51,407 bases of DNA from Chloroflexota bacterium. Lineage in GTDB: Bacteria > Chloroflexota > Dehalococcoidia > Lucifugimonadales > UBA3495. The stretch covers positions 1 through 51,407 of the forward strand of contig VXOI01000011.1 in assembly GCA_009840175.1 (NCBI GenBank), in the 5' to 3' direction. Of this stretch, positions 9,098-17,499 are shown one piece after another. The notes beneath the pieces are model-generated. The model had not been told where the DNA came from and ran no database searches. It saw only the letters and a list, made by a program, of their open reading frames with translations. Position 1 is the first letter of the stretch; every line of letters begins with the position of its first letter. The translations under genes and the position numbers were made by a program.

Positions 9098-10639
9098 TTA
9101 GCCGTTCCTGATCCACTCGGCGCAGCGTTCGCCGATCATGATGGTAGTGCAGTTGGTGTTGGCGCGGATGACGTTGGGCATTATCGAGGCGTCGGCCACT
9201 TTGATGCCCTCCATACCGTGGATGCTCAGGTGCTGGTCAACCACCGCCATCGGGTCGCTGGCCGGCCCCATCTTGCAGGTGCCGGAGGCGTGGGTGGTGT
9301 TGAACACCGTGCGGCGCATCCAGGCGTCCAGAGCCTCGTCGGAAGACAGATCTTCCTCTGAGGGCTGAACCACCTTATCCACTATGGAGGCGAAGGCGTC
9401 GCTCTCCAGCAGCTTCATGCTGATTCGCACCGCCTCCCGCAGGCGTTCCACGTCGCGTTCTTCTTCGAGGTAGTGATAGTTGAGCGAAGGCTGAACGTGG
9501 GGGTCGTTGTCGGAGAGCCGCACCTCGCCCTTGCCGTCGGCCAATTCCAGGATGCACTGGATACGCACGCCGCCCGGCTCGAAGGGATCGGCCCCGCCAA
9601 TGGGCGTGGAGAAGGACGACGCCGTAATCTGCATATCGTTGCGGTCGGGTGACCCGGTAGCGGTGTAGCGCAGGCCAGTCTGAGTACGGGGAGCCAGCGG
9701 GTCCTGCTCGTGGTCATCGCGAACCTCGCATATTACCGCCACGATGGGATGATCGCGCAGGTTCTGGCCGACGCCGGGCAGTTCGTGTACCACCGGGATG
9801 CCCATCTCGCGCAGGTGGTCGGCCGGGCCGACGCCTGACAGCATCAGTATCTGAGGGGAAGCCATTGACCCGGCGCTGAGGACTATCTGGTCAGACTCCA
9901 CCTGGAACACTTCTCCGCCGCTCTCCACCTCGACGCCGACGGCCCTCTTGCCCTCGAACAGGATTCGGCGGACGACCACGTTGGCCTTGACGGTAAGGTT
10001 CAGCTTGTGACGCACAGCGCTCAGGAAGGTAAGAGCGGTGCTCATGCGGACGCCCTCGGGGTTGTTCATGGGGATGGGGCCGACGCCGCCGGAGTCGGGG
10101 GCGTTCATGTCGTAGTCTTCGGGGTATCCCGCATCCAGGGACGCCTGGACGAAAGCCTGCTGGAAGGGGAGCCAGTCTTCCTTCTTGAAGCGGCGCACCG
10201 GGATGGGGCCTTCGTTTCCGTGGAAGTCGTCGGTGATGTCCATATCCGTTTCCATCTTGCGAAGGAAGGGCAGGCAGTCAATGTACTTCCACTCGTCGTT
10301 GCCCTCGGAGGCCCAGCCGTCGTAGTCCTCCGGCACGCCGCGCAGCAGCACCTGGCCGTTGATGGCGCTGGTTCCGCCCACGACCTTGCCGCGAGGGGCG
10401 GGTATCATCGCGGTTTGCTGGGCCGAACCCTGCGCCCACCATGTCCAGTTGTGGGGCGCGCCCTGGGCCGATGCGTCGGGCTTGTAGCCGTACTTCAGGT
10501 CGTCGGGGTAATACTGGTAATCAGGGTAGTCCGGTCCGGCCTCCAGCACCAGCACGGAACGGCTGGAGTCTTCTGCCAGCCGAGAGGCGACGGTGCAGCC
10601 GCCGGACCCGGCCCCGATTACGATGACGTCGTACTTCAT
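9098..10639 (-). CDS. GMC family FAD-dependent oxidoreductase (paralog 1)
   Basis: 513-residue glucose-methanol-choline oxidoreductase, a flavoenzyme oxidising an alcohol group of unknown substrate. The N-terminal dinucleotide-binding motif VIVIGAGSGGCTVASRL and the ribose-binding VLVLEAGPDY are followed by GGTSAINGQVLLRGVPEDYDGW (GMC signature 1). The C-terminal half has the active-site THASGTCKMG and the flavin/substrate-closing RANTNCTTIMIGE. ATG 10639 is chosen over upstream in-frame codons because AAGGAGG lies about 10 bases ahead and the family begins at MKYDV. It starts one base after the stop of the second GMC gene, so the two are one transcription unit. Choline-dehydrogenase-like by pattern; substrate not inferable. 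Confidence 0.93.
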   Translation of the reverse strand: MKYDVIVIGAGSGGCTVASRLAEDSSRSVLVLEAGPDYPDYQYYPDDLKYGYKPDASAQGAPHNWTWWAQGSAQQTAMIPAPRGKVVGGTSAINGQVLLRGVPEDYDGWASEGNDEWKYIDCLPFLRKMETDMDITDDFHGNEGPIPVRRFKKEDWLPFQQAFVQASLDAGYPEDYDMNAPDSGGVGPIPMNNPEGVRMSTALTFLSAVRHKLNLTVKANVVVRRILFEGKRAVGVEVESGGEVFQVESDQIVLSAGSMASPQILMLSGVGPADHLREMGIPVVHELPGVGQNLRDHPIVAVICEVRDDHEQDPLAPRTQTGLRYTATGSPDRNDMQITASSFSTPIGGADPFEPGGVRIQCILELADGKGEVRLSDNDPHVQPSLNYHYLEEERDVERLREAVRISMKLLESDAFASIVDKVVQPSEEDLSSDEALDAWMRRTVFNTTHASGTCKMGPASDPMAVVDQHLSIHGMEGIKVADASIMPNVIRANTNCTTIMIGERCAEWIRNG

Positions 10640-10640
10640 G

Positions 10641-12185
10641 CTACTTGCCCTCCTTGATGAAGTCGGAAATCTTTTCGGCAATCATGATGGTGCTGACGTT
10701 GGTGTTGGCTCGCGGGGTATCACGCATGATGGAAGCGTCGCACACCCGCAGGCCCTCGATTCCGTGGACGCTGCCGTACTGGCTTACCACTGCCATCGGG
10801 TCCGACGCAGGGCCCATCTTGCACGTGCCGACGAGGTGCTGGGAAGTGCGCACATTCTCGTGCAGCCAGGCGTTCAAGAGCTCGTCGGAGGCAACTTGCT
10901 CGTCCGTGGGATACAACCGCTCCTTCAGGATGTCCTGGTACGCGCCGCTTTCGGTCAACCGGACTATCAGGCGAACCCCGTCGCGCAGACGCTCCGTATC
11001 CCGCTCGTCTTCCAGGAAGTGATACTCCAGCAGCGGCTGGACGTGAGGGTCGGGTGATGTCAGAGTGACTTGGCCGTGCCCCATAGCCAGGTTCAGGATG
11101 CAGGACATACGGAAGTCCTCACCCGGCCCGGTCAGGTCGCCCATGGGCGTGGAGAAGGTGGTCGGGAACAGCACCATGTCGTTGCGCAGGTCTGAACCCG
11201 TCGCGGTGTAACGCAGGCCCAACTGTGTCCTCGACGCCTCGAAGTTCATCTGGACGTCGTCCTGGGCGCTGAAGGCGATGCCCACCTGGGGATGGTCGCG
11301 GTAGTTCTGGCCCACGCCGGGCAGGTCGTGCACCACCGGAATACCCACTTCCTCAAGATGCCCCCGAGGGCCGACCCCGGAGTGCATGAGGATGTGCGGC
11401 GACGCGATGGAGCCGGAGGAGAGGACAATCAGCTCGCCTTCAACTACGAAGGTCTCGCCGCCGCTTTCCGCTTCGACCGCCACAGCTTTCTTGCCTTCAA
11501 ATAGCACCCGAGTGGTCAGGGCATTGGGCTTGATGGTGAGATTGAGACGGTGGCGGATGGGGTTGATGTAGGACAGGGCGGTGCTGAGCCGGACGCCGTC
11601 CACGTTGTTCATGGGCAGCGGGGCGACGCCTGAGGATTCGGGGTTGTTCATGTCTTCGCCGGACCGGAATCCCTCGGAGACACAGGCGGCGTGGAAGGCG
11701 TGCATCAGCGGCTCCCACGCTTCTTCCTTGTGGCGTCGCACCCGCATGGGGCCGTCGTTGCCGTGGAAGTCGTCGCGGATGTCGAGGTCGGTTTCCATGC
11801 GGCGGAAGGTGGGCAGCAGCTTGATGTACTCCCACTCGTCATTGCCGGCGGCGGCCCAGGAATCGTAGTCTTCGGGCACGCCGCGCAGGAACACCTGGCC
11901 GTTGATGGCGCTGGTGCCACCCACCACCTTGCCGCGGGGAGCGTACATATCGTTGGGGCGCTCCGGAGTGGGCTTGCCGACGAAGGACCAGTTGTGCTCA
12001 GAGCCGTGCAGCGAGGCCAACTCGGACTGGTAGCCGTTTTTGAGAGCTTCGGGATAGGTCTCAATATCGGGGTAGTCGGGCCCTGCCTCCAGCAACAGCA
12101 CCGACCGTTCCGGGTCTTCCGACAGCCGGGCCGCCAGGGCGCACCCAGCAGACCCCGCCCCCACAACAATCACGTCGTACTTCAT
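10641..12185 (-). CDS. GMC family FAD-dependent oxidoreductase (paralog 2)
   Basis: 514-residue paralog of the gene that follows it. It shares VIVVGAGSAGCALAARL, GGTSAINGQVFLRGVPEDYDSW and the C-terminal PRANTNVSTIMIAEK, but its active-site stretch reads TSQHLVGTCKMG where the partner has THASGTCKMG, so substrate range may differ. ATG 12185 (MKYDVIVVGAG) is chosen because the FAD fold begins there. An upstream in-frame extension of 53 codons looks like a signal peptide, but it contains a promoter-like sequence and has no family counterpart. It probably forms a two-gene operon with the downstream paralog, and arose by tandem duplication. Confidence 0.93.
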   Translation of the reverse strand: MKYDVIVVGAGSAGCALAARLSEDPERSVLLLEAGPDYPDIETYPEALKNGYQSELASLHGSEHNWSFVGKPTPERPNDMYAPRGKVVGGTSAINGQVFLRGVPEDYDSWAAAGNDEWEYIKLLPTFRRMETDLDIRDDFHGNDGPMRVRRHKEEAWEPLMHAFHAACVSEGFRSGEDMNNPESSGVAPLPMNNVDGVRLSTALSYINPIRHRLNLTIKPNALTTRVLFEGKKAVAVEAESGGETFVVEGELIVLSSGSIASPHILMHSGVGPRGHLEEVGIPVVHDLPGVGQNYRDHPQVGIAFSAQDDVQMNFEASRTQLGLRYTATGSDLRNDMVLFPTTFSTPMGDLTGPGEDFRMSCILNLAMGHGQVTLTSPDPHVQPLLEYHFLEDERDTERLRDGVRLIVRLTESGAYQDILKERLYPTDEQVASDELLNAWLHENVRTSQHLVGTCKMGPASDPMAVVSQYGSVHGIEGLRVCDASIMRDTPRANTNVSTIMIAEKISDFIKEGK

Positions 12186-12230
12186 ACTCGCACCTGCAAC
12201 AAAAATAAGTTTGGACAGGTTAACGCCGCT

Positions 12231-12259
12231 AGGATAAGGCAACTGCGTGGGGTGTTCAA
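12231..12259 (-). promoter_or_regulatory. Candidate promoter of the GMC gene pair
   Basis: On the minus strand TTGAAC (12259-12254) and TATCCT (12236-12231) are separated by 17 bases, about 45 bases ahead of the GMC start. Both boxes match 4/6. The rest of the 12186-12387 gap shows nothing further. Confidence 0.35.
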
Positions 12260-12387
12260 CCACAACGAGCCATCTCGCTGAAAATGAGCGGGCAGAAAGA
12301 GCGATGGCCCCTGACAGCAACGCCATCAAGAGCCTTCTATTCATCGTCAGTTATCGGTCCCGGCCGGGGACAGGGGGCCAAATTACC

Positions 12388-13347
12388 CTAAAGCCCCAGC
12401 AGCTTCTCCAGGTTCCCGTGAAGAATGGCCTCCTTCTCTTCAATGGTTAGGCTTTCCATGCCGAGAATCCACGACACGGGCCAGTCGGTTGCCATGTCGA
12501 AGGGCCAGTCGGTGCCGAAGATCACACGGTCAATGCCGACGCTGTCAATCAGGTAGCGAAGGGCCTCTTCGCTGTGGGTCAGGCAGTCGTAGTAGAACTT
12601 GTCGAGGTACTTGCTGGGCGGCTGGGTGATGTGTACCCGCGCCTCGCGCCGCACCTGCCACCCCCGGTCCATGCGTCCGATGCCGTAGCAGGTGTATCCG
12701 CCGCCGTGACACAGGCAGATACGCAGGCCGGGGCAGGCGTCCATGACGCCGCCAAAAACGAAGGACGCGAAGGTGACGGCCCTGTCGGCCAGGTTGCCGA
12801 TGGTGTTGGGCAGGTGGTAGCGGTTGCTGCGGGGGCTGACGATGGTGTTGCCGCCCTGGTGAATCAGCATGACGGCGCCCGACGCTTCCGCCGACTTCCA
12901 CAGAGGCATGAACTCTGGTTCGTCGAAGGTCTTGCCGTTCACCTGGTCGCCGATCATCGCGCCCTTCAGGCCCATGTTCATGCTCCGCTCCAATTCGGCG
13001 ACAGAGGCGGCGACGTCCTGCATCGGCAGGGTGGCGAAGCCGGAAAAGCGGTCGGGATGGTCCTTGGTAAGTTGCGCCACGTAGTCGTTGCAGTCGTGGG
13101 CCATGGCAGCGACTACCGAGGCGTCCATATCGTAGTTGTAGAAAGAGGCGTTGGTCGAGAGAACCTGAACATCCACACCCAGGGAGTTCATGTCGGCTAT
13201 GCGCTCTTGAGGAGTCCAGGTGGTGCGGGGGTTGTAGTTCATGTTGGAGACGCCTTCAGGCTGTATGCCGTGCCAGGGCTCGCCGCGGCGAGAAGCTGCG
13301 ATATAGGCTTCGGGCGTGATGTGGGCGTGGATGTCAATGGTTCGCAT
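12388..13347 (-). CDS. Amidohydrolase, ACMSD/dihydroxybenzoate-decarboxylase-like
   Basis: 319-residue TIM-barrel metal enzyme of the amidohydrolase-2 family, which includes ACMSD and several aromatic-acid decarboxylases. Metal and catalytic residues are visible: MRTIDIHAHI (HxH at the end of strand 1), MLIHQGG (histidine), ICLCHGGGY (histidine) and FGTDWPFD (aspartate). The start is ATG 13347 with AAGGAG six bases upstream. It lies between the small molybdopterin-domain gene and the GMC pair on the same strand. Either a C-C decarboxylase or a hydrolase on a small organic acid would fit; the substrate is unknown. Confidence 0.88.
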   Translation of the reverse strand: MRTIDIHAHITPEAYIAASRRGEPWHGIQPEGVSNMNYNPRTTWTPQERIADMNSLGVDVQVLSTNASFYNYDMDASVVAAMAHDCNDYVAQLTKDHPDRFSGFATLPMQDVAASVAELERSMNMGLKGAMIGDQVNGKTFDEPEFMPLWKSAEASGAVMLIHQGGNTIVSPRSNRYHLPNTIGNLADRAVTFASFVFGGVMDACPGLRICLCHGGGYTCYGIGRMDRGWQVRREARVHITQPPSKYLDKFYYDCLTHSEEALRYLIDSVGIDRVIFGTDWPFDMATDWPVSWILGMESLTIEEKEAILHGNLEKLLGL

Positions 13348-13399
13348 TGTTTCTCCTTGTGAGTTCGTGATTCCTGGCGGGGGTCTTGCAATTGGGAAA

Positions 13400-13437
13400 C
13401 TCACCCCCACCCTGTCCCTCCCCCTCAAGGGGGAGGA
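13400..13437 (-). repeat. Stop-adjacent hairpin repeat, copy 1
   Basis: A CTCACCCCCACCCT run followed by a perfect nine-base hairpin (CCTCCCCCT at 13417-13425, AGGGGGAGG at 13428-13436). It begins seven bases past the stop codon of the minus-strand gene ending at 13444. Similar elements lie near 24783, 45100, 46050 and 51315. Confidence 0.75.
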
Positions 13438-13443
13438 ATATCC

Positions 13444-13938
13444 CTAGTGCTGATGATGTCCGGTGTCTTCCGACGGCTCGGCCAGCAGGTCTATGCGTTC
13501 CAGCCACTTGACGCTCCAGCGTCCCTCACGACCCTGCACAGCCAGCCTACAGGGGCCGCCGTGCTCGCCGGTCAGCGGGGCGCCGTTGTGTCGCAGGGCG
13601 ACGATGACTCCAGCATCCCTTGCCTCGGCCAGCGTCATACCCACGGTATACCCGCCGGACGTGAAGCCGACATACCGCGCTTCCGGCAGCGGACCCACGT
13701 CGTCCAACAGGTCCGCCACGGGCACGCCTTCCCACTGTTGGTCAGGAATAACCCACCCGCTGACGCAGCGGAAGTCGCCAACCATCTCGCCCTGCGACAG
13801 TCTCGACAGTGCTTGAAGGTCGAGCACCCGGGGCCGGGTCACCAGCCCCCCGATGCTCAGTTGCAGCCATGCGGCATCAGGACTCTCCGCCCCGCACACC
13901 GGCAGTACCTTCAGGGCTTCGCTGTTATCGCTACTCAT
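13444..13938 (-). CDS. Small molybdopterin-domain oxidoreductase
   Basis: 164-residue protein made almost entirely of the sulfite-oxidase-type molybdopterin-binding fold. The molybdenum-ligand cysteine appears in DFRCVSGW, followed by the family pattern W-x-G-V-P-V-A-D-L-L, GYTVGMTLAEA, and GGPCRLAVQGREGRWSVKWLERIDLL. It lacks both the dimerisation domain of sulfite oxidases and a Tat signal, so it is a minimal cytoplasmic version, nearest to MsrP/YedY-like catalytic domains. The C-terminus ends in HHQH. ATG 13938 has GGAGG six bases upstream. Electron acceptor and substrate are not apparent. Confidence 0.82.
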   Translation of the reverse strand: MSSDNSEALKVLPVCGAESPDAAWLQLSIGGLVTRPRVLDLQALSRLSQGEMVGDFRCVSGWVIPDQQWEGVPVADLLDDVGPLPEARYVGFTSGGYTVGMTLAEARDAGVIVALRHNGAPLTGEHGGPCRLAVQGREGRWSVKWLERIDLLAEPSEDTGHHQH

Positions 13939-13989
13939 GGCGTCCTCCGCGATGATTCCGGCTGGATCCAGTATCAATTGGCCCGTAGC

Positions 13990-14018
13990 ATATTATCGCG
14001 GGGCTGTACAACTGTCCA
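13990..14018 (-). promoter_or_regulatory. Candidate promoter of the molybdopterin-domain gene
   Basis: On the minus strand TGGACA (14018-14013) and TAATAT (13995-13990) with a 17-base spacer, ending about 50 bases before the ATG. Confidence 0.35.
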
Positions 14019-14050
14019 TATTCCATTTCCGACGGCACAAATCCAATCGG

Positions 14051-14079
14051 TTCACAAAAAGCTGCCCTCGTGCTACGGT
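14051..14079 (+). promoter_or_regulatory. Candidate promoter of the TIM-barrel gene
   Basis: TTCACA and TACGGT with a 17-base spacer, 36 bases before the ATG at 14116. It is divergent from the candidate at 13990-14018. Confidence 0.3.
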
Positions 14080-14115
14080 GATGGCAGTTACAGACACAAT
14101 GCGGGAGATTAAGAA

Positions 14116-14931
14116 ATGATATTCGGCGCAATCACCAACTCGTGGCGTATGCAACTGGAATCCGAGGAACTACTGGCGCTGGTGGGACAGGCCGAAGCGA
14201 GGGGCGCAGGGCACATCGAGTTGCGCCAGACCTGTCTGGGAGCCTGCGAATCCGGCGAAGGCGACGACTGGCGTCCGTTCATGGAAGGTCTGGAAGCGGT
14301 GGTTGATGCCTACCCGAACCTGACATTTGACCTAGCTATGGCCTGGCCCTGCCTCACACGGGAGACCGATCCGCAGGGCGAGGCGTGGCAGGCGGCGATT
14401 GCCGGGGCCAAGCTGGTGGGCGGTGATGCGCCGCAACTGCGTATCGTTGATCCGTCCACCTTTGCGTTTCCTTGGGAAACCCCTTCTGACATCCCTGAGG
14501 AGGCTTGGGGGTTGGTGGGGCTGGCCACGGAGGCGGCGCGGCAAGGGGTGATACTCTCGATGGAAAACTCAGGGCAGCCAATCGGCAGCATGGCGATGTT
14601 GGTCGAGGCCGTCCGAGAGCTGATGCCCACTGAATACCGTCAATTCTTGGGCCTTTGCCCTGATCCCACCAACCACCTCCGCCGTTTCCCCGACTCTACA
14701 CCGCTGCGAGACCTGGAAGCCCTGCCGCTGGATATGCTGAAGATAGTCCATTTCAAGCAGATGCGCGACGGCAACGCCATCCCCACGGTGGACGACGGCG
14801 ACCTCGACTGCCGCGAGATGCGCGACATACTGACCGCCAAAGGCTATACGGGCGCGGCAATCATGGAAATTCCGCCTCACGCGGATGTATTCGACAACCT
14901 GGAAGCCAGCTATGAGTATCTGAGCCAGTAG
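14116..14931 (+). CDS. Xylose-isomerase-like TIM-barrel protein (sugar isomerase/epimerase fold)
   Basis: 271-residue protein of the AP-endonuclease-2/xylose-isomerase-like barrel family, which covers sugar epimerases, hydroxypyruvate isomerase and related enzymes. Barrel-strand ends carry the usual acidic and His residues: HIELRQTC, LSMENSG, LGLCPDPTNHL, KIVHFKQM and AIMEIPPH. GGGAG precedes the ATG by about seven bases. It is the only plus-strand gene between about 9 and 19 kb and is convergent with the enolase-type gene, 30 bases away. The exact reaction is unknown; its place among sugar-acid and flavin enzymes suggests carbohydrate breakdown. Confidence 0.78.
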   Translation: MIFGAITNSWRMQLESEELLALVGQAEARGAGHIELRQTCLGACESGEGDDWRPFMEGLEAVVDAYPNLTFDLAMAWPCLTRETDPQGEAWQAAIAGAKLVGGDAPQLRIVDPSTFAFPWETPSDIPEEAWGLVGLATEAARQGVILSMENSGQPIGSMAMLVEAVRELMPTEYRQFLGLCPDPTNHLRRFPDSTPLRDLEALPLDMLKIVHFKQMRDGNAIPTVDDGDLDCREMRDILTAKGYTGAAIMEIPPHADVFDNLEASYEYLSQ

Positions 14932-14961
14932 GGTCGAAAAGACGGCTCTGCTTCGGGGTAT

Positions 14962-16080
14962 TCACTCCACCCGGTAGCGGGACAGGAAGTCCATGTTCAG
15001 CTCGTAGCCGATGCCGGGGCGGTCGGGGACGGTGACATAACCGTCGGGGTCAGGGCGCAGTTTCGGCTCGAACATCTCGTCGCGCAGGGGGTCCACGGCT
15101 GCTGGGTAGTACTCCAAGAACTCGCCGTGAGGCACGGCGGCAGCCAGCGGCAGTTGCAGTTCCTGGCAACCGTGGGGAGCTATGGTCACACCCTTCTCTG
15201 CTGCGAGGTTCACCACATCCATCGCCACATCGTAGCCGGGGCAGATGGTCGCGTCCACGTTGAGTATGGACGCGCCATTGTGGTCCAGCAGGGTGCGGAA
15301 ATGCGCCAGGTGGTAGCCGTTCTCGCCGGTGGCTATCTTCACGCTGGACGCTTCCGCCAGTTGCCGGTGCGCTTCGTAGTCATGGATGGGCAACGGCTCC
15401 TCGAACCAGTAGACGTCATGCTCCGGCAGCAGGCGGGCGAACTCCATCGCCGTCGGCAAGTCAAGAGAGCAGTTGGCGTCCACCAGCAGCGAGGCATTGT
15501 CACCGATGGCCTCGCGGGCTGCGGCCACCCGCTCCATGTCACCGGCTACGCCCACGTTGGGGTCGCCAATCTTGATTTTCACCGCCCCGGCGTGCAGTTC
15601 CTCGACGTTGAAGCGTACTTCGTCCTTTAGTTCCTCCAAGCCCTTGCCCTCGGCGTAGTAGCCTCCTGCGATGTAGGTGCGGATGCGCTGCTGCGCGCCG
15701 CCCAGCAACTTGTGCACTGACTGCCCCATCGCCTTGCCCTTGATGTCCCAGCAGGCGATGTTGATGGCAGCCAGGACCTGCGTGTTGAGACCGGCAGGGC
15801 CGAGAATCTTGATCAGCTTCTCGCCCAGGTCAACGGCGATGCCCCGCGTGTCCGTTGGGTCGCGCCCGATGAGCAGGGGGCGGAAGTAGTCAACATAAAG
15901 CGGAAACAGCGTCAGCGGCCGCTCGGCGGCGGTTCCCCCGTTCCAGCCATAGCCGGTTATGCCCTCGTCGGTGGTAACTGTAACCTTATGTAGCCGCCCC
16001 GGCCCGTAGAAGTGGCCGCCGTTCCAGATGCCCGGCCGCTCCCACTCGAAGACTTCGCTGATGACGTTTGTGATTTTCAT
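14962..16080 (-). CDS. Enolase-superfamily enzyme (mandelate racemase/sugar-acid dehydratase type)
   Basis: 372-residue member of the mandelate racemase/muconate-lactonizing family. The catalytic set is visible in order: the K-x-K base pair in AVKIKIGDP, three metal acids in LLVDANCS, WFEEPLP and IATGENG, and the second-side base histidine in TIAPHGCQELQLP. The K-x-K plus late His pattern is that of mandelate racemases and aldonic-acid dehydratases. ATG 16080 begins the family's typical MKITNV. It lies downstream of the LLM and amidohydrolase genes on the same strand, separated from the LLM gene by a hairpin, so it may be only partly co-transcribed. Dehydration of a sugar acid is the best guess; the actual substrate is unknown. 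Confidence 0.9.
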   Translation of the reverse strand: MKITNVISEVFEWERPGIWNGGHFYGPGRLHKVTVTTDEGITGYGWNGGTAAERPLTLFPLYVDYFRPLLIGRDPTDTRGIAVDLGEKLIKILGPAGLNTQVLAAINIACWDIKGKAMGQSVHKLLGGAQQRIRTYIAGGYYAEGKGLEELKDEVRFNVEELHAGAVKIKIGDPNVGVAGDMERVAAAREAIGDNASLLVDANCSLDLPTAMEFARLLPEHDVYWFEEPLPIHDYEAHRQLAEASSVKIATGENGYHLAHFRTLLDHNGASILNVDATICPGYDVAMDVVNLAAEKGVTIAPHGCQELQLPLAAAVPHGEFLEYYPAAVDPLRDEMFEPKLRPDPDGYVTVPDRPGIGYELNMDFLSRYRVE

Positions 16081-16173
16081 AGGTGAACCGTCCTATGCCA
16101 AGCAGTCCTGCACCCGGAGGGCAGTTGTCGAACAGTTTTTGCTGATGCTATTGGGATTGCGCCCACAAGCAAA

Positions 16174-16206
16174 GGCGAGACCGTCATGCGACTTGGCGGT
16201 CTCGCC
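16174..16206 (-). terminator. Hairpin between the LLM and enolase-type genes
   Basis: Perfect ten-base arms GGCGAGACCG (16174-16183) and CGGTCTCGCC (16197-16206) around a 13-base loop. It lies 36 bases after the LLM stop codon; read on the minus strand it is followed by TTTGCTTG. This suggests a weak terminator or attenuator. Confidence 0.5.
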
Positions 16207-16242
16207 CACAAGGTTAGTCCTCAATCGGAAGCCGCCGTATTG

Positions 16243-17442
16243 CTAGGCGGACTCGTAAGGTTGAAGCTGGATCTCTTTCAGGGCGGGAATTACTTCCTTG
16301 CCCAGAAGCTCTATGGACCTCATGCAGTCCTCATGGGTCATGGGGCCTTCGTTGCCGTATATCAACAGGTAGCCGGGGTTGAGTTTCTCCACCACCCAGG
16401 TCAGTTGCTCGATCACCGTGTCCGGCGTGCCGACAATGATGGTACGGTGGTCCTTTTGAAGATCGTAGGACTGGGGGTTGCCTGCGTTGCCGGCGAAAAC
16501 CCCGGTGGGGCGGCTGCGCTTGATCTGCAAAGCCTGGCGGGACTGGTAACCGGGCGGGTCCACGTGTTCCCGGGGGCCGCGCTGGCGGTGTCCCTCGGTC
16601 CACACGAAATTCCGGCCAATCTCGTCGGCCTTCTCGTCGGTGTCAGCCACCAGCACCTTGAGCAGGTAGCCGAAATGCTCCGGGCCTGGGTGGTATCCGG
16701 CTTCAATGGCGGTGTCAATGTAGACGTTCTTGAGCCACTCGGTCGTTTCCATGACTGCGCCCAGGTTCATATACGGGTGGCCATGCTTCGCCGCCCATAC
16801 CACGCTCTCGGGGCTTCCGGTGCCGGGGAACCAGATGTCGGGCCGGGGTCGCTGCATGGGCAACACCCAGGGATTGACCGCCCGGTACTGGTAGTACTTT
16901 CCCTCGTAGCGGAAGGGGCCCGGCTCAGTCCAGCACTTCACTATCAGGTCGTGGGCTTCCTCGAAGCGTTCCCGGTTTTCCGTGGGGTCAATGCCAGCCT
17001 GGAGGGTCTCCACAGCGCCGCCGCGAACGAAGCCGGAGATGATTCTGCCGCCGGAGTAGCAGTCCAGCATGGCAATCTCTTCGGCCATTCGTATGGGGTC
17101 GTTGACGGCAATGACGTTGCCCAGAATGGCGATCTTGGCCTGCTTCGTGACCTTGGCGATAACGGCGGCGTCCAGGTTCACCGCGGGCTTTCCGCACCAG
17201 TACGCCGCGTGGTGTTCGTTGGTCATGATCCCGTCGAATCCCACTTCGTCGGCCAGCGCATACTGGTCGTGGTACTCGTTGTAAAGAACATGGGCCTTGT
17301 CCGGGTCGAAGAACGTATTGGGGAACCCCAACCTTCCAGAGTCGAACTGCTCCAATTGGGCGTCGCTGACGTAACCCTGGGGTTGCTCGGAAAACCAGTA
17401 CACTTCCACCTGGTTTTTGGGGCGGGCCAGTTGGTCAACCAT
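16243..17442 (-). CDS. LLM-class flavin-dependent monooxygenase
   Basis: 399-residue luciferase-like barrel enzyme that would use FMNH2 or F420H2 to oxidise an organic substrate. Family features include GFDGIMTNEHH near the N-terminus, ILGNVIAVNDPIRMAEEIAMLDCYSGGR (the conserved P-x-R-x-A-E-E-x-A-x-L-D-x-L/Y-S-G-G-R helix), PDIWFPGTGSPESVVWAA and IIVGTPDTVIEQL. ATG 17442 is chosen over a TTG ten codons upstream because a long AGGAGGAGG lies just before it. It follows the amidohydrolase gene by 57 bases on the same strand. Long LLM enzymes of this kind are multiplied in SAR202-like Chloroflexota. Confidence 0.9.
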   Translation of the reverse strand: MVDQLARPKNQVEVYWFSEQPQGYVSDAQLEQFDSGRLGFPNTFFDPDKAHVLYNEYHDQYALADEVGFDGIMTNEHHAAYWCGKPAVNLDAAVIAKVTKQAKIAILGNVIAVNDPIRMAEEIAMLDCYSGGRIISGFVRGGAVETLQAGIDPTENRERFEEAHDLIVKCWTEPGPFRYEGKYYQYRAVNPWVLPMQRPRPDIWFPGTGSPESVVWAAKHGHPYMNLGAVMETTEWLKNVYIDTAIEAGYHPGPEHFGYLLKVLVADTDEKADEIGRNFVWTEGHRQRGPREHVDPPGYQSRQALQIKRSRPTGVFAGNAGNPQSYDLQKDHRTIIVGTPDTVIEQLTWVVEKLNPGYLLIYGNEGPMTHEDCMRSIELLGKEVIPALKEIQLQPYESA

Positions 17443-17499
17443 GTCCTCCTCCTGGGAAGTAATTTTGCTCAAGTCGTCGCTTACGAAGACTTCAGTCTG

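Noticed and set aside
12186-12344. N-terminal extension of the second GMC protein that resembles a signal peptide
   Set aside because: The FAD fold starts at residue 54 of the long form, the paralog starts at MKYDV, and a promoter-like sequence lies in the extension.
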